Notes: a model not told the origin generated them from the sequence alone. A stretch of 64,000 bases of DNA from Stenogyne calaminthoides (GCA_037126765.1 JBBCBC010000016.1:14248728-14312727), one strand, 5' to 3'. Shown: positions 21,494-34,146, numbered from the stretch's first letter. A program made the numbers and translations.

Positions 21494-21612
21494 GGTACTT
21501 AATCTTTTTTTTACCATATTTAGAAAAATATTATCTTCACCATACTCATTGATTGGAACATGCCGGGTACCTAATCTTTTTTACCATATTTTGAAAAGTA
21601 TTATTTTCACCC
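21494..21612. repeat. Imperfect direct repeat pair
   Basis: The text GGTAC-TAATC-TTTTACCATATTT...TTATCTTCACC occurs at about 21495-21543 and again at 21569-21613 with small differences. It lies right at the Sirevirus-like insertion site. Its origin is unknown. Confidence 0.6.
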
Positions 21613-21856
21613 TATTTAATGAGCTGAATATTTATTTTATGGGGGAAATGCCTCTTTTCCAATAAAAGTTCTTTTACCTTTCAAAATTCAAAATTTATTT
21701 TACCCATTTTAATAAGAAGAAATATTTTTCACATATTTGAATAGTAATGACACTTATATCGTTGTTACAAAAATATTTACAGTGTCAATCGAATTTATTT
21801 CGAAATGGAATGAATTTGTCCCACCTTTTTTTATCCTAGATCTATTTATTCCACCC

Positions 21857-22048
21857 ATCAGAGCCAGCCCTAAAGGTATGCGTGTCGTGCCGTCGCACAG
21901 GGCCCCACAATTTTTTTTTATTTTATTTAATATACTAAACTAAGAACTATATATTACTAAGTTGAAGATTATTAAGATCCGGGGTTCGACCTCTAACAAG
22001 TGCAAATATATATAATTTTTTAATATCGCCCCCCCCTCTCCACGCCCT
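21857..22048. other. Repeat remnant with GAGCCAGCCCT motif
   Basis: GAGCCAGCCCTAAAGG followed by a GCACAGGGCCCC block (21859-21906) resembles the end of a dispersed plant DNA transposon family. I cannot see the other terminus or a target-site duplication, so the class is left open. Confidence 0.3.
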
Positions 22049-22049
22049 T

Positions 22050-24186
22050 TTTTTTTTTTTTTAATTTTTTGGTCGGTAAAAAAGCTTTATTCTACATTTG
22101 GGTATAAGAAGTACCCGAATTAATACAAATTTACACAATTTAGCAATCTAAAACCATTCTAGGATTTACAAGCCAATCATTAAAGGAAAAACTAGAGCAT
22201 CTAACTCAGACTAACAAAGAACCAACTCCAAAGTCTAGCTTTAATATCCTCAACAATTTTTTCAACGGAACACGTAATGTTATTGAAGATAACATCATTC
22301 ATTTCTTTCCAAATTTGCCAAACCACGCACATCCATATTGTTGATGCCACCTTCTTGCCAATCTTACCTCTAAGGATGCAGCTGCTGGAGATAAGATTCA
22401 AGAAGGTTCTATGGTGAAGTACAGTAGAAATATTCAACCATTTGAAGCAATCCATCCATACCTTATTAGGAAGTCGAGCATTCGAAAAAGATGTGTCTCG
22501 CATTTTCCTCAATAAGGCCACATAACAAACATTTTGTATCGCCATTGTGAACACGGATATTCCTTCGAATCAAGTTGCTATTTGTCGGTAATCTGTCCCA
22601 AAGGAGTCTCCACGCATGAGCTTTCACCTTGAGTGGTGCAAAATTCTTCCAAACAAGTTTGAAAGATGTTTTTCGGCTTCCACTATCTCCGTGGCACGTA
22701 ACTCGGTCAACACCACGTAAGCATCTTTTGTATGATAGCACCCACTAGGTGATCTCATCCATTTTCATGAATCCTCGGTCGTCTGTTCAATGGGTACCTG
22801 TGAATCAAATCAATCAAAGAATTCAAAGTTTCTATTTCACGATCCAAAAGATTCCTTCTCCATCTCCAACTCCAACACCATCTCTCCCCATACCACCCCC
22901 CATATCCCCTATACAACACTCCCTGTCTAAACTAAGATGAAAAAGACGTGGAAAAACATATTTAAGAGATTGTTCCCCTGCCCAGATATCATATCAAAAT
23001 CGAATATCCCTCCCATCCCCCAATACCCGAACTAGTCTACCCGGAACCACTGCCCATTCTCACCAAGAGTTAGTCTTACAATGTCCCTCCACCACGTTGA
23101 CCACATCTCACACCCTCTTGACACAACAAACTTAGCCCCCCTACCCCAACCACCACCCCCCCACCCCATATTTTGACTTCAACACCCTGACCCATAAGTT
23201 TTTTTTTCACTCAATAGTCTCCACATCCATTTACCTAAAAGTGCTCTATTGAAAAGATCTAAATCCTTGACCCCAAGACCTCCAAGATTTTTCGAATTAC
23301 AAATTGGTTTCCATTCAATCCAAGCTACTTTTTTACTACTCTCCCCACCCCCCATAAAAAATTATGTTGTAAGCATACAATATCTCTCAAGGTTTTTTTT
23401 TAGGATTTGGTAAAAAGATAGGTAGTAAATTGGTAGAGAAGATAGAACTAAATTCAATAAGATAATTCTGCCACCCAATGAGATTTTCTTGTCATTCCAC
23501 CTCCGAAGACGATTTCTGATTTTATTCACCACCACTTCCCATTATGAACTGCTCTTGTGATTCATGCTAACCTTAATGCCCAAATACACAAAGGGAATTA
23601 TACCAATATTGCATCCCAAAATACCAGCCATGACCCCAAGTCTCTCATGATTAACATTCACTCCATAGAGGCAGCATTTTTCAAAATTAACCTTGAGACC
23701 AGAGATCAATTCCATGTTCCTCAAAATGCGCTTTATAGCCCAGGACGTATCTCCCAAGAAGATAGTATCGTCTGAATATTAGAGATGAGAGACTATAACA
23801 TTATTCCTCCCGATAATTGCTCCTCTAAACAGCCCCAATTATGTTGCCTTTGTCATCATAATGCTCAATCCCTCCGTAATCAACAAGAAAAGGAACGAAT
23901 ATAGTGGATCTCCTTGCCTTAAACCCCGTTCCAACTTGAACTCACTTGACGGGCTTCCATTCACAAGAACCGGTGCAGTTGTCGTTGACACACATTCCAT
24001 AATCCAATTCCGCCATTTAGGATCGAAGTTGAAGCGCTCCATAATTAGATTCAGAAATCCCCACTCCACCGAATCATATGCCTTAGCAAAATCGATCTTG
24101 AAGAACATCCTCTCAATCTTCTTTTTCTTGGCTTCATCGATCGCTTCGTTCAAGATCACGATGCAATCAAGGATCTTCCTTGTTTT
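22050..24186 (-). mobile_element. 5'-truncated LINE (L1-type), minus strand
   Basis: On the minus strand, 24186 to about 23840 encodes the RT blocks NEAIDEAKKKK, FFKIDFAKAYDSVEW and LVNGSPSSEFKLERGLRQGD. Next come YSDDTIFLGD (a TAA just before the Tyr), then GLKVNFEKC and MAGILGC (23757-23542). A degenerate RT C-terminus follows. The zf-RVT domain spans 22741-22466 (FKLVWKNFAPLKVKAHAWRLLWDRLPT, then CLLC and ENARHIFFEC) with a continuation at 22554-22201. The 3' end has a long A tail (plus-strand T run at about 22050-22066). The 5' end stops inside RT, the usual result of incomplete target-primed reverse transcription. Confidence 0.88.
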
Positions 24187-24511
24187 TCCTAATTTAATTT
24201 TGTAATACAACTCTATTTTTCAAAATTATATTTTCCCTTTTTTTTATTCTAATCTAATTTGTCTAATTAATTTTAAATAATTTTATTTTCCTTTTTAAAC
24301 TTTCTTTTAACTTGAATCCATTTCACTTTTACTTACTTCTTATGTTTAATGTCTCCTATTTCTTTTTCCTTTTACATTTTTTCCCCGTTTTTCTTCATTT
24401 ACTTTTTATTATTTCTTATTTCTTAAAAAATATTTTACGCATCTTATAATTAGAAAACTTGATAAATGTGATATGCACTTTTAATTTAGGTTATACCTCG
24501 TTAAATTTTAC
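24187..24511. other. AT-rich intergenic sequence
   Basis: T-rich low-complexity sequence with nothing I can assign. Confidence 0.5.
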
Positions 24512-24514
24512 TTA

Positions 24515-25430
24515 GAATGGTGTATTGGTTGTGGAGTCTGTAGGATTTTTTTAGACTTTCAAAGTCTTGGGGTATTCAATCCGGATTTTTAAAAGTCTTT
24601 AAAAATCCTGAGGTATTCAATACGGATTTTAAAAAGTCTTAAAAAATCTTTAGGTATTCAACAGTTTATAGATTTTAATACTCTATGGATTTTCTTTGAT
24701 TCTCTTCCAAAAATATAAATAGATTTCACTCTCCAAAATATCTTCTAACAATCAGAGATTTCTACGTATTCTCTCAGAGAACTCTGAAAACGAAAGGTCA
24801 GAGGAAAAAAAACCTTTGTTGTTCTCTGATAACTAAATTGATGCTCGATTTACACTGTTTTTCTACTTATCATCACTCTGCTGCCCCTCTCTCACTCACA
24901 ATCTAACCAGGAAATTCTTTTCTCCGAACCCTCAAAAAAGAAAGGAGAATCTTGAACTTTGCATCCGTGGTGTAATTGTTTTTTAACTTTGAACTGATTA
25001 ATCTTGAAATTCTTGAAATTTTGATTGTTATTGCTTTTAATCTTGTGGGTTTCTGTAGTTTCGTAGAATTCAGCGTGCAAACTATTCGATGTAGGATTAT
25101 GAACTAGATCAAGAAAAGGTTTGGTCAATGAGCAAGCACAAACGTTATCTATATTCAATAATCCTGGTAACTTATTAGAAACGCACTTAATAGAAGCCAT
25201 CTAATGACCTAGAACATCTGAATCAATAGTTCCAGCGCCGGAGTTTATGGAAATTTATGTAAATCAATAAAAAAAGTGTATTCTATAATCCTGTTAAGTC
25301 TATGAAAATTCATGTAAATCAATTAAAAAAAGTCAATCAAACTCTGCATGAAGTCTATGGATTTTCTAAATCCACAAACTTTTTAAAGTCCAAAAAAATC
25401 CAATAAAATCTCAATTGAAATACACCCCCC
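24515..25430. mobile_element. 916-bp TIR element with TTA target duplication
   Basis: The left end GAATGGTGTATT is inverted at the right end as AATACACCCCCC, and a second inner block GGATTTTTTTAGACTTT is inverted as AAAGTCCAAAAAAATCC. TTA flanks both sides (24512-24514, 25431-25433). Subterminal copies of GTATTCAATNCGGATTTT repeat three times at 24570-24670. The core (24710-25200) is less AT-biased and has a TATAAATA box near 24714 with a pyrimidine-rich downstream stretch, as in a promoter. No transposase frame is visible. It is probably a non-autonomous PIF/Harbinger-type element. Confidence 0.7.
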
Positions 25431-25433
25431 TTA

Positions 25434-26420
25434 ATATGCTATTCATAGCATTAAATTCCATATTTTTATATATAACTCAATATATTTATTTAATTATCAT
25501 TTTTTTTTATAAATATACAAGGCCTAAATATTTTATTGCATAGGCCCTTTAAATTGTTGGATCAGTTCTGTCATCCATAATCAATTTCGTTTTAACATCT
25601 CTTATTCTAGCTCGTTCCACCCCTTCTCTCTCTTTCAACTCTAACTTAGCAAGTCTATTATGCACCAGGTGCATTTTGTAATTTAAGTGCATTTTTTTAA
25701 ATACAACTTATTATTTAAATATATAATATATATATCAGTGAAAATAAGTCTTATATTTTAATAAAATTAGTTGAGTTGCACTGTTGCACATGAATTTGGT
25801 GCATACAAGACTTTTCCGATATTTTTTATAAAATTGTGAAGTATCCCATATTTTCGGATATTTTATTCTATCAATCAATCTAATATATACACACACTTGA
25901 CATCTTTTAAATAATTTCCACCCTTTTTGGGTAGACGAAAGTTGTTGCTTGAAACTTTTACACAGCAAGAAGTTTCGAGTACTTGCATATAGTATGTATA
26001 ATTAATTAGTATTTGGTACATATTTGGTAAAGTACCAACCATTTAAAAATATAGAAAGTAGAAAATAATGAATATAAGAGGCTAAAAGATGTCCCAATCC
26101 AAATGATGAGGCATAACACGTTTTGTGTAAGTTTAGTTGATAACACGACTATTCTGCAACTCTAATCGATTATGCGATCGCTATTTGTGTAATTCGTCAA
26201 AAATGATGACAGAACCACCCACTACTTTGCCTTCTTATTTTTATATTTTTTTGTTTTTGTGTTGTAAAATAAGCTACTCTTTCCTTAGCACATACTTTAC
26301 TCACAAGTGGGTGGTGTATCCCATTCATGTTATTTTGAAAATAATTAATATGTATTACAAAATATTAATTTACTTTTATCAATAAATATACACATCAATT
26401 TGTATCATAATATGTGATTA
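25434..26420. other. AT-rich intergenic sequence
   Basis: No supported gene. GTGCA-rich words (for example GCACCAGGTGCATTTT near 25662) recur elsewhere (7400, 30780, 33815) and may be scattered MITE ends. Confidence 0.4.
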
Positions 26421-26429
26421 CGGATGGAA

Positions 26430-26850
26430 TCTGTGTTATCGTTTCGTGTTTCGTTTCAACACGATAGTGACACGATCCGATAAGATCAAACATGAACACA
26501 AAACGATAAGAATTCATGCTAATATGATAGGAACACGAAAAATTTTGTGTCGACGACACGACATGACATGACATGATAAAAAAAAATTAAATAGAATTTA
26601 TATTAAAATTTTGACATGATATAATATGACACAATACGATATGATATAAAAAATACAAATCTTTAATAAAATTACAAAATATAAAGTCATATGTACAATC
26701 AATTTTTTTTTTAATTTACACGATAAGGATACAAACATGATAAAACTAAACATTAACACATAATTTTCTTATCGTTTTAATGTCATACTATGATGTTGTG
26801 TCCCAAATTGTCACCCGATATGCGAGTCATGATACATGCATGAAAACACA
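26430..26850. repeat. ACACGA/CGTGT-rich degenerate repeat
   Basis: The segment is dominated by short variants of ACACGA, GACATGAT and their complement (for example GACACGACATGACATGACAT near 26553-26575). The left end reads TGTGTTATCGTTTCGTGTTTCG and the right end TTGTGTCCCAAATTGTCACCCG. It has the look of an old non-autonomous transposon with subterminal repeats, but I cannot fix its termini. Confidence 0.45.
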
Positions 26851-26920
26851 ACTAAATTGAGATAAAAAGTAGTAAAAGATTTTTTCTACGTAGAATGCAC
26901 CAGGAATTTAGAGGCAGAAG

Positions 26921-27660
26921 ATGAATGATGGAGATAAATCCACCATTGGACTGTTGAATCTGAATTTCGCCAGAGTCGCTGGAAATGATATCGGCACTTT
27001 CATCGAGGTCGATGTTGATAGGGATGGCAGTATGCTTGGAAAGTTCATGCGCATCAGGGTGAACCTCGATCTTGCAAAACCCCTCCGCAGGTACTTGAAG
27101 GTGTCACAAAGGGGAGTGGACATTAAGTGTGATTTACAGTATGAAAGGCTCCCCCTTTTTTGCTTCTTTTGTGGCCGAATGAATCATGTTGAGCGTGATT
27201 GTGAAACAAAACTTCTGAATGTGGCAGCCTTGCCCACTGCAATGCCGTTCGATAACTCCCTCCGAGGTACTGCTGGTGCTAACCCATTTTATTCCTCAAA
27301 AGCCAAACCCTCATCTACCACCGCCTCCTCTCATCCCACTGCCTTCACCAGACCCTCTCACCCCATCACTACCCCTTCCACTCATCAACCCGCTCCTTCC
27401 AACTCACCCACAATCTAAACTTTACCTCTGCCTACTCTTACCGCACCCACTGTAGCCACCTGCATTTCTGAGGAAGCTCCCACTAAATCTCCCACAATCC
27501 CTTTAGTCAATCTCCCCCCACCAAACACTCAACTCCCACTTCCGTGCCCGGACCCCATCATTTGTGAGGAGATGAACCCCCCTTTTCAACTCCCTTCGAT
27601 CCAAAATCCTCAAGACACCCCTCTCACTCAACCAGATGACTTTTTTTCTGGTAGAGTGCC
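26921..27660 (+). pseudogene. LINE ORF1 (nucleic-acid binding protein), truncated
   Basis: An open segment at 26921-27418 encodes KFMRIRVNLDLAKPLRRYLKV, then YERLPLFCFFCGRMNHVERDC. This is the C-terminal half of the plant LINE ORF1 (DUF4283) with its CCHC knuckle (C-x2-C-x4-H-x4-C intact). A Pro/Ser/Thr-rich tail follows, stopped at 27416-27418. The N-terminal half of the DUF4283 fold is missing. ORF1 protein coats the LINE RNA as a chaperone. Confidence 0.8.
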
Positions 27661-27935
27661 CCGCCCGTGTGGCACCAAAAAGTAAGGCCACACGCAAGTT
27701 TGTCCGCACAAAAGACAAAATCTCCGTACCCCGTGCCCCATGGAGGCGAAACCACCCAAGAGAAAACTCACCGATACCGACTCCTCTGATGACCCTACAC
27801 CTCTCCTCAAAAAATCGAAACAAATCAACCCCTCCCCCCTCATACACAGACCTCTTCGGACGAAACTCTCACTGATGTCGACTTCTCTTTCCCATCGACG
27901 GCGACTGGATGCTCTTCCCAGTCCCGCCGAGTCCA

Positions 27936-29810
27936 ATGAATCTCCTAAGTTGGAACTGTCGTGGGCTTGGGAACCCACGTACAGTTCAGGAACTCCGCGG
28001 ACTTATCCGCTCAAAGTCTCCCGCATTTGTATTTCTCTGTGAAACAAAATACAACAGTAGAGTTATTGATTCTCTGAAAAATCAATTTGGCTTATTTGGT
28101 TGCGCTGCACCCTCCACTGGCCGCTCAGGAGGGCTTGCGCTTCTTTGGCAACGTAATATTTTGGTTCAGTTACGCTCTTTCTCCCAAGGTTCATTGCTGC
28201 GGACATATCCTTCGGTGGGGTTTACTTTCGCATCACGGGGTTTTATGGTGAACCAGATGTCTCAAAGCGGCGTCAAGCTTGGGACTCCCTCAAATCTCTC
28301 CACTAGGACCCATCTTTGCCGTGGCTCGGGCTGAGGGATTTCAATGAAGTTCTTTACAATTCGGAAGTTGAAAGTCGCAATGTTAGAGCCACCTGGCAAA
28401 TGGATGCCTTCCGGGATTTCTTAAATCATTGCAATTTGCATGACTTGGGGTTCAAGGGCAGGCCTTACACCTGGGATCGGCTCATCGTGGCTCCATTTAC
28501 CCAACGGGCTCGTCTTGATAGATTTATCGCTAATGCTCATTGGAAGACTGCCTTTCCATGGTTCTCGGTCTCTCATCTCCCTACTGTTTCATCTGATCCT
28601 AATTGCATCCAACTATCCTTCGGCTCTTGTGACCCCAACTACAAAGAATGGAGAGGGGGTAGGCCTTTTCGCTTCGAGGCTATGTGGGTCCGGAAATCTG
28701 ATTGTGAAGCCGTGATTAAAAATTGTTGGGATTCCAATCTCGACTCCCTCCCAGAAATGATCAGTTGTTGTGCGGTTGGGCTTATCTCGTGGGGAGGGGC
28801 TGATCTTTCCAAAATCACGGAGCGGCTAGTCGAACTTAAGAAATAGCTCGTGGAGACCTCTAATTCGACCATCACTCCCCAGGTGAAGAAGCATATCCTG
28901 GACTTAAAGACCCAAATCGAGTTCTATTCAGAGCAAGTTAACATCCTTTGGAAACAGCGGGCCAAGCAACAGTGGCACCGCGAAGGCGATCGAAACACCC
29001 CTTTCTTCCACTCCTATGCCTCCTACAGGAAGAGGAAGAATCACATCTCCCAACTTGCTGATGAAAGTGGGGTCCTTAAAACTGGAAAAAAGGACCTTGA
29101 ATCCATCATCTCCTCCTATTTCAGCTTCATCTTCACCTCCTCCAACTCTGTCGAGTCCGATATCCAGCAGGCCCTTCACAGATTACGCCACAAAATCACT
29201 CCAGAACTCAAGGAATCGCTCGATGTCCCCTTCACTAGTGATGAGATCACGAAAGCACTCAAGTCCATGCACCCTTTTAAGTCGCCAGGCCCGGACGATT
29301 CCAGAGACGCAAACAAGTGGCCAGAGATCTCTCATTTGTCTTTGCTCACCCGCTCATGGGCGAGACCTCCTGAAGGAGTGAAAGTATGGTTCGATGGCTC
29401 CATTTCCAGTAATCCCAGTTGAGCCGGATGTGGAGTCTTTGTTGAAGGAACAAATGGTGAATTCATCCATGGTATCAGCCGGAGTTTCCCGGGAATCCAA
29501 GATCCTCACCTTGCTGAAATGCTTGCTCTCCGAGATGGCATCCTCTTGGTCCGATCTTTGGAACTTTTCCCCTGCTCTTTCGTCGGTGACGCCCAACATG
29601 TCATTCTCGAAGCTCTTGGGTAGGATACTTGCTCTACTCTGTGCCTCCTAATCCTTGAAGAAATTAGAGACCTCCTGGGAACCTTCCCGTGTTCTGGTGT
29701 CTTTTGGAAAAGAAGATCGTATAATGTTGTAGCTCATGAACTCGCTTTCTGGGCCAAGTCTAATTTTCCATGTCATTTGTCTTGGTCTTCCATCCCGGAC
29801 TTCCTTCTGT
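27936..29810 (+). pseudogene. LINE ORF2: endonuclease fused to RNase H by deletion
   Basis: From 27936 the APE-like endonuclease begins LLSWNCRGLGN, with FLCETKY and GRSGGLALLW. A frameshift near 28320 leads to GDFNEV-like LRDFNEVLYN, KGRPYTWDR and RLDRFIAN, then a long linker with a TAG at 28844 (QQWHREGDRNTPFFH near 28970). RT starts at PFKSPGPDD (about 29274-29300) and is then cut. The next recognisable text is VKVWFDGSISSNP (RNase H start, TGA at 29420), then GVFVEGTNGEFIHG, HLAEMLALRDGI (catalytic Glu) and, after another stop, VVAHELAFWAK, the RNase H end. No YxDD motif exists in this copy. Confidence 0.85.
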
Positions 29811-29879
29811 CTATCAGTGCTGGCTTATTCCAGCTCTTCCATAAACCTTTCCTTTCGAAAAAAATAGATTAATGCAGTA

Positions 29880-31849
29880 AACCCCTTAATTTGTAAATTA
29901 TTATTTAACACCTTAATTAATAACCCCTTCTATAGTGAAATCTTCTCTGCCCTAAGTTGAGGCAGATTTGATAATTTGGATAGTTTTGAAATAATTTTTA
30001 TATACTTTATGGCCCCATATATTGATTTAAAATTAAAATAAATACTACTTTACTATAAAATTACACAACATTTACATGCTATATCATTCTAGTTGTAATT
30101 TGTTGTATCTTAATTGAATTTCGTAGTAGAATTCTCAAATTAAATAATAACATGCTATGGATATTTTGAGTGCAACGATACTTAGGGTGTGTATGCAACT
30201 AGCAGTGAATAGTGAAAATCACTTCTAAAAGTAATAAGTTGTGAGGATATAATTTTAAAAATAAGTGTATTTAGACCCCTCAATTGAAGTTACAAACACC
30301 ACCTTATAAGCATTATGTCATCTTCATCGCCATTGAGATTATAATATATTAATCTAATTTTTGCGAGTCAGTACCATGAATATTTATTATTTTTGAATCA
30401 GTAGAAATTACTTAAATTTAGTTAAATAAAAATTAGTATGGTCCTCTACAATTCGTTTCTGCAACACTCTTGTAAATTTAATTGAGAGAATAAATTAATA
30501 TAAAAAAATATAAAGTGTGGGACCACTGTATTTTACCTTTATAAAAAATTTAAACAAGGTAATGGAGATATCAAAATTCAATAAAAAATCATATATTCAA
30601 CCCAGGAACTGATAAATTATTTTATGTAGATTAGGACATGCCATTCTCCACAATTATTTGAATATGTGGATACTGATCAAATTTATTTTTCTTCATATGT
30701 AAGTGGATTAATGGATAACATGAAAAATTAAACACTAATAAAAAATTAGCTAAATTTTATATAAATTCAAATGTATCATGCACTCATGATGCATTTTAAA
30801 AATATGCAATTTATTATTTTAAAAGATACAATTATTTAACACCGAACCGTTCAATTACTTTTTTCATTTAATAATTATACGGTTCAGTATAAATATATTT
30901 CAATGTAAGTGCACAATAAACATTATAGTAACAAAATATACTCATTAAAATTTATAACTTGTACATAATTAATTGAACAAATCATTTGAATTTTTCTCTT
31001 TATATACTCTTTTATTTTTTAAATTGAGGAGTAATGATTATGTATTGAGATGAGAGCTAAAGTTATGGCAAGAAGGGGTGAAGAGGGTTAATATAATGAT
31101 GATCATTTTATAATTTTTAATAATTACACTAAAATCTAAAGTAGGATGTAAGTAGTACAAAAATAGGGGTGTGGGTGGGTAATCATTTCACTCAATTTCA
31201 TCTTTATGGGGAAGAGACGCGACCAAAATGAAAATGAATCATACCTCATAATTATTGCGATCATCATATCATTTCATTTTCCTTTTAAAATATAGAAACC
31301 TTCTTTTACGTGTGGAATTAGTTTACTGATTTGAATGTTTGATTTTATTGACTTCAATAATCCACTTTTACAATTATTGATGTTGCATTTTGATTTTGAT
31401 CGTTTCATAGTTCCTATTTGCTTTTCTTGTCAAGTGATTTTCTCCCTCTTGTTGAATGGTCTTTTCACAATCACAGTTTACTGTATATAATTGTATTTAA
31501 TACAAGATCTTTGTCTTCTCTATTTATTCAAGATATTTGACGTTTAAGGTATTTTGCTAAATCTTGAAAAGGATACTTGTAATTTTTTTTCCTAGTGTCA
31601 TATATAATCATTTTATTTATTGTAATTTGATATACTATTCTTTTAGAACTTAACATTGATGTGACTACCCAAACTCTCTATAAAATCTGTTCATAATATT
31701 AAACTCTTATGAATTAATAAAATTATTTTTATATATTAATGTCAATATCATCTAATGCTATGATGTTGTGGTATTGATTTTGTAAATATAATGGTATAAA
31801 TACCATGAAACAATTTCACCGGAGGCTTATTCATTACACAAATTCTCAT
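29880..31849. other. AT-rich intergenic sequence
   Basis: About 2 kb without a supported ORF or motif, consistent with old decayed DNA. Confidence 0.5.
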
Positions 31850-32030
31850 GTGAAACTTATTCATACAATAAAACTTATATCATTACACTTATAAATTGAT
31901 ATCGTTATTCTTATAAATTAATACGTATAATTATGATCACTGTTTACAAATGTAATGATATCAGTTAATAAGTGTTATGATATTAATTTATAAGTGCAGC
32001 AGTATATATTTCATACTATGAACAAGTGAT
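31850..32030. mobile_element. Short TIR MITE, copy a
   Basis: It begins GTGAAACTTATTCATACAAT and ends with the inverse, TTTCATACTATGAACAAGTGA. The body consists of paired ATATCA and TTATAAATT words that fold back on each other. An extra inverted half (32033-32080) abuts the right end. It is related to 33952-34146 and 34573-34741. Confidence 0.6.
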
Positions 32031-32080
32031 TTTTTGTGAAACTAATTCATAGTATGAAATTTAAATCACTACACTTCGAG

Positions 32081-32999
32081 ATAATTCGTGTATTACCATT
32101 AGGGTAAAAAGCAATATGCAACCAAATACATTAATAATAGAATCGAACCATTAGGCTACAACACAAATTTGATAAAGATGTCCTTCTATAAATATATATT
32201 ATGTTAGCACCGATCGAATTTAAAAAGCGACTCGTGATTTTTTGGTTTTTTTTTTTTGCTGGTTGTTGAAAGGTAATCAATTACAATAGTTCCTTCAATC
32301 ATCGGACACATGGTAACATCATTTTATCTCGTTGTAGATCGGAACTCCAACCACCACAAGAAGAGGACCACTCGAAACTGCAACTCGGAATTACAACCGC
32401 AACCTGAATCGCAGTCCGATAAGAGGGGGACCACCACAAGAAGGAATAAATATCTCGTGTTTTGAAATCAAGATCTTGAGGTCTCAGGTAGTGGAGGTCT
32501 AGCCACTTATACTCTTCACACTTGACTTTGATCTTTTATTTTAATTGTGTGAATATTGCACATGCAATATTTCACAAGAGATCTGCTATTTATAATGTTA
32601 TATATGTAATCCTAATTCTTGAAATTAAGTTTTGAGACGAAGCTTACTACATAAAAATTGCATTACATTAATTTATTTTAATATTTGTTTTTAGTGTAGA
32701 TCAGTAGATCCCAAAATGGCTATCGTTATCATACAAGATTGAGTCAGTCGCAAAAGTACATATGAAAAGATCAAAGGCGTAATCATATAGTCAGCACTCA
32801 TATATACTTATGGAAGTGAAATCATTTCATAAAAATTTATACGAATAAACTATTGCATTAATTGTATTTAAACCCCTTAAATCTCCAATCAATTTAATTT
32901 TTGCACCCTCACCCACCACAAATCTTGGGCTCTTTTTCGAGTCAGCAATTTTCATGTTATAGAAAAGAATAAGCAGAAAGAATTATAGGGGAGAGAGTT
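32081..32999. other. Intergenic sequence, nothing assigned
   Basis: A less AT-rich patch at 32330-32460 contains a direct repeat of ACCACCACAAGAAG (near 32352 and 32431). I see no gene in it. Confidence 0.4.
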
Positions 33000-33096
33000 C
33001 GGCCCAGTTTAAGATGGACAAACTATTATAAAATCTTTTTAGCCCAATTAAATTGGGCTGGAAATTGGGCCGGATGGCAAAGCCCAGTAAAATCTC
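33000..33096. promoter_or_regulatory. Cluster of site II (TGGGCY) motifs
   Basis: Five TGGGCC/TGGGCT words or their complements lie within 97 bp (GGCCCAG near 33001, a palindromic AGCCCAATTAAATTGGGCT at 33042-33060, TTGGGCCGG near 33066, AAGCCCAG near 33080). Such clusters bind TCP factors upstream of plant housekeeping genes. No gene is visible beside it, so it may be a relic promoter or chance. Confidence 0.3.
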
Positions 33097-33099
33097 TGG

Positions 33100-33951
33100 A
33101 CCACACTCGAATTTCAATGAATCTGTTTTATACGTATCCTGATCTTGCACAGGCTATGGAGCAAAAACAAAAATATAATTATTTAGAAAATATACTGGGA
33201 ACAAGTTTCACGAAAATTCATAAAATATGATCATATTACTTAAGATGCTTAACATAGCATAATTTGGGCATTAACACTTTAATATTTTAAAAGAAGTAGA
33301 TGTTAATATGTGTTAGGTTATACTCGTTCTCATTTATGAGACCGTCTCATACGAGTTTTTGTCATGACCCTTAATATATGATTTATATTACAAAAATATA
33401 TTAATCGTAATAATTGAAGGATACAACTTATATTACGAAAACAACATTAATCGTAATAATAAGAGTCTTACATGTAAATGTGAAATAATCTCATTGTGAA
33501 CAAGTTTCATGAAATTCGCTTTTTCTAATAAATAAATGCCATAATGTTATTAAAAAAAAATTATAAAAGCGTTGGACCACAACCTGCATGGCCAAAAGTT
33601 TTAAAACAAGCTTCGTTAAAGTCTGCTAATAAGAAAAGATACAGATTTGCCGAGCATTGTTTTTCATTCTTAAGATCTCAATGGCTTTCGAAAAAAATTC
33701 TTGAGATCTCAATTACAACAATTAATTAAGATGAATTCTATCAATTGTAAATGAAACGTGGAATGGGTATAAATTTTTTTATTTTTTTTATCCCTAAGTT
33801 TTGTATGCATCAATCAATCAAGTGCACCGTGTATTCATTTGTATTTTTTTAACGCTATTAATTATTTTTACTAAACAATAGTAGTATTAATTATGTGCAC
33901 ATAGTACACTTGATGCTTAAGATACATAATCCTTTTAGAGTAAGTTTATGA
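33100..33951. other. AT-rich intergenic sequence
   Basis: No supported feature. A GAGACCGTCTCAT palindrome near 33340-33352 may be a MITE end. Confidence 0.4.
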
Positions 33952-34146
33952 TGAAACTTGTTCATAGTATAAAATTTACATCATTATATTTATAAAATAA
34001 TATCACAACACTTATCAGATGATATCACTACATTTATAAATTGATATTATAATATTAAATGCTTTAGTGATATTAATTAATAAGTGTAGCGATATCAATT
34101 GACATGTGTAATAATATCAATTTAATATTGTGAAAACAAATTTCAC
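33952..34146. mobile_element. Short TIR MITE, copy b
   Basis: It starts TGAAACTTGTTCATAGTAT and ends with the inverse-related TGTGAAAACAAATTTCAC. The body has alternating ATATCA and TTATAAATTGATAT words that pair across the centre. Confidence 0.65.

Larger units (their letters stand above)
26890..29870 (+). mobile_element. LINE (L1-type) with internal RT deletion, plus strand
   Basis: It contains a 5'-truncated ORF1 (from about 26921), an endonuclease (from 27936), the RT N-terminal linker and the RNase H end (29360-29800). Between 29294 and 29300 the RT motif KSPGPD jumps directly to unrelated frame text, so almost the whole RT core and zf-RVT are missing. The 3' end carries a short A-rich tail (CGAAAAAAATAG, 29857-29868), which matches ordinary LINE ends. 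GC content is clearly above that of the flanks. Confidence 0.85.

Noticed and set aside
27503..27978. Two long minus-strand ORFs of about 115 codons
   Set aside because: They are antisense to the Pro/Ser-rich ORF1 tail and endonuclease start of the plus-strand LINE.
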